Assembly: GCF_041381155.1 (NCBI RefSeq)
Contig: NC_091141.1
Location: 27,835,828 to 27,899,827, forward strand
Reading direction: 5' to 3'
From: Argopecten irradians
Taxonomy: Eukaryota; Mollusca; Bivalvia; Pectinida; Pectinidae
Length of the DNA stretch: 64,000 nucleotides
Below, piece by piece: positions 50,940 to 62,300 of this stretch (its first letter is position 1; every line of letters begins with the position of its first letter). Made by a program: the position numbers and the translations under genes. Under the pieces are notes generated by a model. It saw only the letters and a program-made list of their open reading frames with translations. It had not been told where the DNA came from and ran no database searches.

Positions 50940-53900
50940 ACTTTGTCCGAATGTCAATCTCTTATACTAATTGTCGATCTCATGGACAAGTTATCATGTC
51001 TGAATGTTGATATCGCAGACAAATTATCACATGGGATTGTATGTCTGAATGTTGATCTCACAGACAAATTATCACATGTGATTGTATGTCTGAATGTTGA
51101 TATCACAGACAAAGTATCACATGGGATTGCATGTCTGAATGTTGATCTTACAGACAAATTATCACATGGGATTGTATGTCTGAATGTTGATCTCACAGAC
51201 AAGTTATCACATGGGATTGTATGTCTGAATGTTGATATCACAGACAAAGTATCACATGGGATTGCATGTCTGAATGTTGATCTTACAGACAAATTATCAC
51301 ATGGGATTGTATGTCTGAATGTTGATCTTACAGACAAATTATCACATGGGATTGTATGTCTGAATGTTGATTTCACAGAAAAGTTATCACATGGGATTGT
51401 ATGTCTGAATGTTGATCTCACAGACAAATTATAACATGGGATTGTATGTCTGAATGTTGATCTCACAGACAAATTATCACATGGGATTGTATGTCTGAAT
51501 GTTGATCTTACAGACAAATTATCACATGGGATTGTATGTCTGAATGTTGATCTCACAGACAAAGTTATCACATGGGATTGTATGTCTGAATGTTGATCTT
51601 ACAGACAAATTATCACATGGGATTGTATGTCTGAATGTTGATCTCACAGACAAATTATCACATGGGATTGTATGTCTGAATGTTGATCTTACAGACAAAT
51701 TATCACATGGATTGTATGTCTGAATGTTGATTCACAGAAAATTATCACATGGGATTGTAAATGTTGATCTTCAAGACAAAGTATCACATGGGATTGTATG
51801 CCTGAATGTTGATCTCACAGACAAATTATCACATGGGATTGTATGTCTGAATGTTGATCTCACAGACAAACTATCACATGAAATTGTATTTCTGAATGTT
51901 GATCTTCCAGACAAACTATCACACGGGATTGATTGCCTGAATGTTGATCTCACAGACAAACTATTGCATGGGATTGTATGTCTGAATGTTGACCTCACAG
52001 ACAAACTATCACATGAAATTGTATTTCTGAATGTTGATCTTACAGACAAACTATCACATGGGATTGTATGTCTGAATGTTGATCTCACAGACAAGTTATC
52101 ACATGGGAATTTATATCTGAATGTTGATCTCACAGAAAAGTTATCACATGTGATTGTATGTCTGAATGTTGATCATACAGACAAATTATCACATGGGATT
52201 GTATGTCTGAATGTTGATCTCACAGACAAATTATCACATGGGATTGTATGTCTGAATGTTGATCTCACAGACAAATTATCACATGGGATTGTATGTCTGA
52301 ATGTTGATCTCACAGACAAATTATCACATGGGATTGTATGTCTGAATGTTGATCTTACAGACAAATTATCACATGGGATTGTATGTCTGAATGTTGATCT
52401 TACAGACAAATTATCACATGGGATTGTATGTCTGAATGTTGATCTCACAGACAATTGATCACAATTGATTGTATGTCTGAATGTTGATCTTACAGACAAA
52501 TTATCACATGGGATTGTATGTCTGAATGTTGATCTCACAGACAAATTATCACATGGGATTGTATGTCTGAATGTTGATCTTACAGACAAATTATCACATG
52601 GGATTATATGTCTGAATATTGATCTTACAGACAAAGTATCACATTGGATTGTATGTCTGAATGCTGATCTTACAGACAAATTATCACATGGGATTGTATG
52701 TCTGAATGTTGATCTTACAGACAAATTATCACATGGGATTGTATGTCTGAATGTTGATCTCACAGACAATTATCACATGGGATTGTATGTCTGAATGTTG
52801 ATCTTACAGACAAATTATCACATGCGATTGTATGTCTGAATGTTGATCTCACAGACAAATTATCACATGGGATTGTATGTCTGAATGTTGATCTCACAGA
52901 CAAGTTATCACATGGGAATTTATATCTGAATGTTGATCTCACAGAAAAGTTATCACATGTGATTGTATGTCTGAATGTTGATCATACAGACAAATTATCA
53001 CATGGGATTGTATGTCTGAATGTTGATCTCACAGACAAGTTATCACATGGGAATGTATATCTGAATGTTGATCACACATGACAAAGTTATCACATGGGAT
53101 TGTATGTCTGAATGTTGATATCACAGACAAATTATCACATGGGATTGTATGTCTGAATGTTGATCTTACAGACAAATTATCACATGGGATTGTATGTCTG
53201 AATGTTGATCTTACAGACAAATTATCACATGGGATTGTATGTCTGAATGTTGATCTCACAGACAATTGATCACAATTGATTGTATGTCTGAATGATGATC
53301 TTACAGACAAATTATCACATGGGATTGTATGTCTGAATGTTGCTCTTACAGACAAATTATCACATGGGATTGTATGTCTGAATGTTGATCTTACAGACAA
53401 ATTATCACATGGGATTGTATGTCTGAATGTTGATCTTACAGACAAATTATCACATGGGATTGTATGTCTGAATGCTGATCTTACAGACAAATTATCACAT
53501 GGGATTGTATGTCTGAATGTTGATCTTACAGACAAATTATCACATGGGATTGTATGTCTGAATGTTGATCTCACAGACAATTGATCACAATTGATTGTAT
53601 GTCTGAATGTTGATCTTACAGACAAATTATCACATGGGATTGTATGTCTGAATGTTGATCTTACAGACAAATTATCACATGGGATTGTATGTCTGAATGT
53701 TGATCTTACAGACAAATTATCACATGGGATTGTATGTCTGAATGTTGATCTTACAGACAAATTATCACATGGGATTGTATGTCTGAATGTTGATCTCACA
53801 GACAAATTATCACATGGGATTGTATGTCTGAATGTTGATCTTACAGACAAATTATCACATGGGATTGTATGTCTGAATGTTGATCTCACAGACAAATTAT

Positions 53901-54825
53901 CACATGGGATTGTATGTCTGAATGTTGATCTTACAGACAAATTATCACATGGGATTGTATGTCTGAATGTTGATCTTACAGACAAATTATCACATGGGAT
54001 TGTATGTCTGAATGTTGATCTTACAGACAAATTATCACATGGGATTGTATGTCTGAATGTTGATCTTCCACAGACAAGTTATCACATGGGATTGTATGTC
54101 TGAATGTTGATCTCACAGACAAATTATCACATGGGATTGTATGTCTGAATGTTGATCTTACAGACAAATTATCACATGGGATTGTATGTCTGAATGTTGA
54201 TCTTACAGACAAATTATCACATGGGATTGTATGTCTGAATGTTGATCTTACAGACAAATTATCACATGGGATTGTATGTCTGAATGTTGATCTCACAGAC
54301 AAATTATCACATGGGATTGTATGTCTGAATGTTGATCTTACAGACAAATTATCACATGGGATTGTTATGTCTGAATGTTGATCTACAGACAAATTATCAC
54401 ATGGATGTATGTCAATGTTGATACAGACAAATTATCACATGGGATTGTATGTCTGAATGTTGATCTCACAGACAAATTATCACATGGGATTGTATGTCTG
54501 AATGTTGATCTCACAGACAAGTTATCACATGGGATTGTATGTCTGAATGTTGATCTCACAGACAAGTTATCACATGGGATTGTATGTCTGAATGTTGATC
54601 TCACAGACAAATTATCACATGAAATTGTATGTCTGAATGTTGATCTTACAGACAAGTGATCACCTGTGATTGTATGTCTAAATGTTGATCTCACAGACAA
54701 GTTATCACATGGGATTGTATGTCTGAATGTTGATCTCACAGACAAATTATCACATGGGATTGTATATCTGAATGCTGATCTTACAGACAAACTATCACAT
54801 GGGATTGTATGTCTGAATGTTAATC
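50940..54825. repeat. 45-bp satellite, about 86 units
   Basis: Unit ACAAATTATCACATGGGATT then GTATGTCTGAATGTTGATCT then YACAG. 45 is a multiple of three, and the unit has no stop in one frame on each strand, giving long open frames (HGIVCLNVDLTDKLS repeated on plus, SVRSTFRHTIPCDNL on minus). Higher-order structure is visible: a three-unit motif recurs 135 bp apart near 51100-51250, and a run of rare variants at 52090-52190 recurs at about 52895-52990. No promoter, splice structure or start supports translation. Confidence 0.95.
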
Positions 54826-54999
54826 ATGTGATTTTCTGGAATCCTCCTTTGGTTTACTTGTCGGATTGTTCCGTGTTACGTCATGATTAAATGCTACTGA
54901 TCTTTTTACTCTAAGCATAATCATCAGACGTACCCAGGAGTTTTTACCTTGGTTAGATTTTCATTGACTTCTTTTTTTTTATAAAAGAACCTTTCATAG

Positions 55000-57900
55000 A
55001 AACACATTTCAATATCCATTTTTTATTCATTTCATTTCAGGAAAATGTTTCAAAAATGCAATAGTAATGCATGCATTCCTTTCCAATGAACACAAATTAT
55101 AAAATGTGCAGGAAAGAAAAATTATGGTGAAATATGATGAAATAGTCACAAAAGTATTGACTATCGCAGATAATGGTAGGATATCTATCACACACTCTCT
55201 CTCCCCTAATTACACTGAAAGTTTTATAGTTTGTATACACATCAATTTCACAACTTACCGTGCATTTACAGTATTTTGTATAAAAGATGGCTTCGAATGT
55301 TATGAAAGATGAAATTACGGAACACATTTTTTCACATAACCATCAAATCAGTAAACAACAGTTACACCATATTTTTTCTTATGTTATTTTAATATGGTAT
55401 TTTTTTTTAATCTAAATTTCAATTTACTAACCATCATAAATCAACATTAGATGTGAAAGCTTACTATTAGTATTAGGAATTTATCTGCTAAAATGAATTT
55501 CCTACTTCACAAATCTTTTTTAGCTTCTGATTCTCAGATACCTGTTACCTCTTCTTTGGCACCAGTAGTTAATTGATTAATTGAGGTGCATATACCATGA
55601 ACGATTGAAAACTTTCAAATTCCAAGAAGAGTTGTTTTCTAAGTTTGTTCATCAGTAAAAAATAATATGATAAAAATAATAATATGATATAATTATGACT
55701 AATATGGATGTACAGCACTTTGTTAGTAGTGGTGAATGAACGAGACATTCCCCATCCACACAAGTTATCACAGAGTCCATGTATAAAATATTGTATACAT
55801 TTAAAATAAAAATAAATACTCAATTTACTGATTTACAGAATTAAAATGGACGGAAAACTAATAAACTGAATATCTAAACAAAGAAAAAAACATAGCATGA
55901 TTGAAGTACTCTCCTGGGACTGTAGAAAATGTAAAATTCCTTTAAACACATGAATTGAACTGTATCTTTACCTAATCTTGTGACAAGGAGGCCAGGCACC
56001 ACCATCTGACAACATACCCCATCAAACTATCTACCAGACTCAGATTAAGGATTCAAAAATGAATAAAATTTATTTACAGATTTCATACTTCTATGTAATT
56101 CGCTAAGTAAAGTTTATAAAGAGTACCTCTTAAACTGTATAGAAATAGCTTTAACAAAACCTGTAGTCCTGGGGTTGGCGGATATCTACAGGAACAAGAT
56201 CTTAATCAAAGGAAATAAAAAATCTACACCTCGACATAATATATCAATAAACACTTGATTGTTAATCTATGAAATAAATAGGATGTCTATATACAGGGCT
56301 TGTAGCCATGTGGAATGTTGACTATTTGAGCACTAGAGTCTGGAAATAATACGGCACTCTAAACAACACTAGAGAGAATAAAATACATGAAATGATATGA
56401 ATATTTAGTTCTGTTATAAGACCCACTTGATCTGCTTTTACATTACGCAGTTATCTGCCCTTGTGTGAAGGGATCAATGTAATGAAATTTGTTTCTGAGA
56501 GTAACACATTTCTGAGAAAACAACAGAATGCTAATGTAATAGCAAACCTGCTTCCAAGGGGAGACAACTCTTTAATACTAGTATCTGACCCATAGAACTA
56601 CCCTGAAACACAAACACATTTTTATTTAAAACTACCTTACTTATTTGTGAAATATGCTCTTCAGGTTTGTAAATAACAAAATTGATTAAACTGATTACAA
56701 TTCTTACCATTTCACAATTATTATAGAAACATCATGAACATGTCATGTTTGATGCACATCTAACCTTACAAATGACAAATTACATACAGTAGTACAAATC
56801 ACTGCTGATCTAGATTAATGTTTGAGAGGACTTCATATCACATTGATGATAATAAGACAGGATGAGAGAAAGGTCTGAAAGGAAAAAATAAAATAAATTC
56901 CCCCCTGTGCCAACATACATTTTGTGGATTAATCCCGAGGTTATTTTCATAAGTAATGTAGATCTTATAATGTATACCGAGGTAACACATCAAAAATAAA
57001 CTAAACAAATTAAACCTGATGATAATCACTAAATAATTCCTGTGCAAGAAACGCCACAACTATAAGGTTATAAAAACCACTAAAATATAGAAAAAATTGA
57101 TATATGATACACATCATCATGTTAAATAAATGCTACATGAACTGTTCGGCGGGATAACAGCACAAACAGATATAATGACATAAATTATCAAACCTGTATC
57201 ACTGAACAAGTAGATTCTAAAAGCACAAAACATTACACTCAATATATCTCTTTGACAATGTGTATATTTTCACTCCAGTTGAAGTTTTCACAGAGTAGTC
57301 ATGAATTGCAATATTAAATTCTTTTATCAAAACTTGAAGGGCAATTATATTTAATGAATAAATTATAATTTAATTGTTAGCGTGAATCTTGTCATGTTGT
57401 ATTCCAAGAGTACAAATATTTTATCTCTGAAGTATTAGAAAATATGGATGTTTTAGTAATGGTGTTTGGACTACCCTGAAGAAAAAATCTATCAAAACTC
57501 CAAGGAGAGGCAATTTACATTTTATCATTGTGATCATCCATTACCAATATCACAATGAAATGCCATACATATCTTTGTGGGGTAACATAGCCATCTCTGT
57601 ACTAATTACACACAATAAATGGATGCTTATCTTGTTGGACACAACAGTAACAAAAGTATTCAGAACAATGACAAATACATCAATAACCTAGCTGGCTGCT
57701 CAGCTGTGACAAGTGCTGCCCAAGATCATAAATACACAGTGTGTGGTCATCAATAACAGTAGTACAGGGCTGCTTTACTTTATAAAGTTGGACTGGATGG
57801 AACAAGTCGATCGTTTTTAAATCAATGACAGATATCCCCTGATTTTTTTTACTGTTTTCAGACGAGTCCATAAAGGCCTGTATAAAAATCTGCAGGTCAA

Positions 57901-59318
57901 TCAGGACTTTTATTTAATAACTTTTTAAAACGGTCCAACCAGTCCAACAATATAAACCAAAACGGACCTGTAGTTTTCTCAAAGCAATACATTAACAAAC
58001 AATTATCACAAGAAGCCATAATCGCCGAAGGGAGATAACTCATTACGATTTCAGCATTTTATACACATTCAGCCACATTATTGTAACAAAAAGCATCTAA
58101 TGCTCCAGACATTTCCATTTATACATTCTATTTGTGTGTAAAACAATCTACACAAATATCTTATTTAACAACACCAGCAAATTGTTCTCACAAAATCAAA
58201 TATTCACTCAAGGCAAATTGCTATGATAAACATTATTCAGGCATTTTTCCTTAAAACACTTGATATTGGCAACTTCGTGACAATCAGTATTAAAAGGAAC
58301 AATTAAAAATTGACACAACCATGTACATCTCGATGAATCTTCATATTAATAGATATATAACTGACTGACAAGTCAGAGATCTGTGAAAGTCCAGATAGAG
58401 ACAATTTAATATCATCATCAATAATTGAATCCCACAATTGATGGCTAAAAGTTTATTCATTCATTAATTGTAGATAAATTTGTTCTTTAATAAATGCAAC
58501 GTATTTTCATGTGAGGCCAATCCAAAATGTGCAGATTGAAAATTTGTGAAAATAGATCACTGGCATTCTCAAACACTAAAACGCTAAATGATCTGACAGC
58601 AATTATTGCATCTAGACAGAAGTTAAAGTACATGTATGTTATTATTTTGAAACAGAGAACTTATATCAATATTAATAATCTCCAGTAGTTACTAGACCCA
58701 TCCTTGGCAAACCTAAATTGTGTATGATAAGATAAGGCGACAGTTATATTCACTCCTGGTGTATTGAGAAAGGGACCTGTTAACAGCAGTGTACACCATG
58801 TTACAGGAAGCTGGTGAAGCTCTTATCAATGGAATCAATCCATCATTGATATCATAAGTTTGTATGTACATAACATGTCTGTTTTTTTCCATCTAAAATG
58901 CAGTGACATTGAAATGAAAACCATTAAATGTTATAAGGTGTTATATTAAAGTATTTTTCCACAAAAATGCCAATGAAATTAGAATATTTCCTCGATCTTG
59001 AATCTACTAAAATGCAGCATACTAAAGAAAACTTCAATTTGTATGTATGGTCTCTACTGGTACAAGTAATAGTTTCAATATCTAAAAACCTGACTATTAT
59101 GGAAATCTCTAATAAGGAGGTCGACGAATGGTGCGTTAGTTTGTCAGTTATGTTTGAGATACAGTTTTTGTCAGCAATAACATTAATAACCAGGTTAATG
59201 GTAAATAATCCTGCTTGTTCTGTCAGGGACATTACAAGGTACAAAGTCCTGGTTTGACTGTTGGTCAGACCAGCACATGGAGACAGAAAGACGCGGTATT
59301 CCGGCTGAGGTTATCACA
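55000..59318 (-). other. Probable long 3' UTR of KIF3B, no other gene seen
   Basis: The 4.3 kb after the KIF3B stop codon has no tandem repeats, no transposon ends and no convincing ORF. A minus-strand AATAAA lies at about 55023-55028, just before the satellite begins. A long 3' UTR would explain why this tract is free of repeats, but an intergenic stretch is equally possible. Confidence 0.3.
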
Positions 59319-59385
59319 CTACTTGGGTACAAGTCCTCGTGATGAGGGGAACTCTTTAGAGGCATCTCTCTTCCCTGTTTTAGGT
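59319..59385 (-). CDS. KIF3B: KIF3B terminal coding exon
   Basis: Acceptor TTTCCTCTTGCAG|ACC; 21 codons ([20 protein letters not shown] then K) and TAG at 59321-59319. The (R)PKTGKR segment resembles the basic ends of kinesin-2 tails. An alternative frame is open for longer across this interval but does not fit the phase of the upstream exons. Confidence 0.82.
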
Positions 59386-62300
59386 CTGCAAGAGGAAACA
59401 GTGTTAATTCTCTGATGCAATTCAAATTAGGGCTGAGAGTCACTTTAGATATTTAACATTATCAGAGAATATGTCGAGAATACAGTTATCACAAATCAAA
59501 TAAATTGAAAAATAATTGGTTAGACTTGACATACCTTGCACTTTTCACATTTCTTCTGATCTTAGCTTTACTGCTGAATACAGATGGAGTCCTGAAACAG
59601 TAAAATATCGTGTTGAGTATTGTGTTTCAAATACAAAACAGTAATATATCGCGTTGAGTGTTGTGTTTCAAATACAAAACAGTAGTATATCGTGTTGAGT
59701 GTTGTGTTTCAAATACAAAACAGTAGTATATCGTGTTGAGTATTGTGTTTCAAATACAAAACAGTAGTATATCGTGTTGAGTGTTGTGTTTCAAATACAA
59801 AACAGTAGTATATCGTGTTGAGTGTTGTGTTTCAAATACAAAACAGTAGTATATCGTGTTGAGTGTTGTGTTTCAAATACAAAACAGTAGTATATCGTGT
59901 AGAGTATTGTGTTTCAAATACAAAAACAGTAGTATATCGTGTTGAGTGTTGTGTTTCAAATACAAAACAGTAGCATATCGTGTTGAGTATTGTCTTTCAA
60001 ATACAAAACAGTAATATATTGTATTGAGTATCATGTTCCAAATACAAAACAGTAGTATATCGTGTTGAGTGTTGTGTTTCAAATACAAAACAGTAGTATA
60101 TCGTGTTGAGTATTGTGTTTCAAATACAAAACAGTAGTATATCGTGTTGAGTATTGTGTTTCAAATACAAAACAGTAATATATCGTGTTGAGTGTTGTGT
60201 TTCAAATACAAAATAGTAATATATCGTGTTGAGTATCATGTTTCAAATACAAAACAGTTATATCGCCTTGAGTATCATCAGGTTTCAAATACAAAGCAGT
60301 AATATATCGTGTTGAGTGTTGTGTTTCAAATACACAACCTCAGTGAGTATAACTGTCAATTATCAGAACTTATGGTTACAAACAAGTCTAACATCAGAAG
60401 TGGTCCAAAGAAAAGCTCAATCCTCAGGAACAGCTGATGGGACACCAACATGTAATAGGTACAGTACAGGAATACTTACTGTCCTTCAATTTCAATGTCA
60501 GCCTCATCCTGAAGGGCAGCATCTAGGGCTGCCTGTATCCTGGGGGCCACTTGTGGTCCATCATAATCTCGTGTAGTTCGATTGGGCATATCTAGTTCAA
60601 CCATTAGTATATTTTCACCCTGAAAAAGAATTGGTAACATGGTACAGTATTTCTTGTATCTTTTGGCTAGGAGATCCAAACCACTACACATATATACATG
60701 GTCAGGTTTGGCTAGGAGATCCAATCCACTACACACTACACACATAACATGGTCAGGTTTGGCTAGAAGATCCAATCCACTACACACTACACACATAACA
60801 TGGTCAGGTTTGGCTAGGAGATCCAATCCACTACACACATAACATGGTCAGGTTTGGCTAGGAGATCCAATCCACTACACACATAACATGGTCAGGTTTG
60901 GCTAGAAGATCCAATCCACTACACACTACACACATAACATGGTCAGGTTTGGCTAGGAGATCCAATCCACTACACACTACACACATAACATGGTCAGGTT
61001 TGGCTAGGAGATCCAATCCACTACACACATAACATGGTCAGGTTTGGCTAGGAGATCCAATCCACTACACACTACACACATAACATGGTCAGGTTTGGCT
61101 AGAAGATCCAATCCACTACACACTACACACATAACATGGTCAGGTTTCCAATCCACTACACACATAACATGGTCAGGTTTCCAATCCACTACACACATAA
61201 CATGGTCAGGTTTCCAATCCACTACACACATAACATGGTCAGGTTTCCAATCCACTACACATATAACATGGTCAGGTTTGGCTAGAAGATCCAATCCACT
61301 ACACACTACACACATAACATGGTCAGGTTTGGCTAGGAGATCCAATCCACTACACACTACACACATAACATGGTCAGGTTTGGCTAGGAGATCCAATCCA
61401 CTACACACTACACACATAACATGGTCAGGTTTGGCTAGAAGATCCAATCCACTACACACTACACACATAACATGGTCAGGTTTGGCTAGGAGATCCAAAC
61501 CACTACACACATAACATGGTCAGGTTTGGCTAGGAGATCCAATCCACTACACACTACACACATAACATGGTCAGGTTTGGCTAGGAGATCCAATCCACTA
61601 CACACTACACACATAACATGGTCAGGTTTGGCTAGGAGATCCAATCCACTACACACTACATACTAACATGGTCAGGTTTGGCTAGGAGATCCAATCCACT
61701 ACACACTACACACATAACATGGTCAGGTTTGGCTAGAAGATCCAATCCACTACACACTACATACTAACATGGTCAGGTTTGGCTAGGAGATCCAAACCAC
61801 TACACACTACACATATAACATGGTCAGGTTTGGCCTGGAGTTCTAATCCACTACACACTACACACATAACATGGTCAGGTTTGGCTAGAGATCTAATCCA
61901 ATACACTACACACATAACATGGTCAGGTTTGGCTAGAAGATCCAATCCACTACACACATAACATGGTCAGGTTTTCCAATCCACTACACACTAACACAGG
62001 TTTCCAATCCACTACACACATAACATGGTCAGGTTTGGCTAGAAGATCCAATCCACTACACACTACACACATAACATGGTCAGGTTTCCAATCCACTACA
62101 CATATAACATGGTCAGGTTTGGCTAGAAGATCCAATCCACTACACACTACACACATAACATGGTCAGGTTTGGCTAGGAGATCCAATCCACTACACACTA
62201 CACACATAACATGGTCAGGTTTGGCTAGGAGATCCAATCCACTACACACTACACACATAACATGGTCAGGTTTGGCTAGGAGATCCAATCCACTACACAC

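Noticed and set aside
50940-54825. CRISPR-like array
   Set aside because: Continuous tandem repeats with no unique spacers, in a eukaryotic genome.
50931-54890. Long open frames on both strands in the 45-bp satellite (up to 333 codons)
   Set aside because: Unit length is a multiple of three and stop-free on each strand; no start context, splice sites or non-repeat coding sequence support a protein.
59195-59443. 82-codon minus-strand open frame over the KIF3B end
   Set aside because: Different frame from the one set by upstream exon phase; the phase-correct frame ends at the TAG at 59319.
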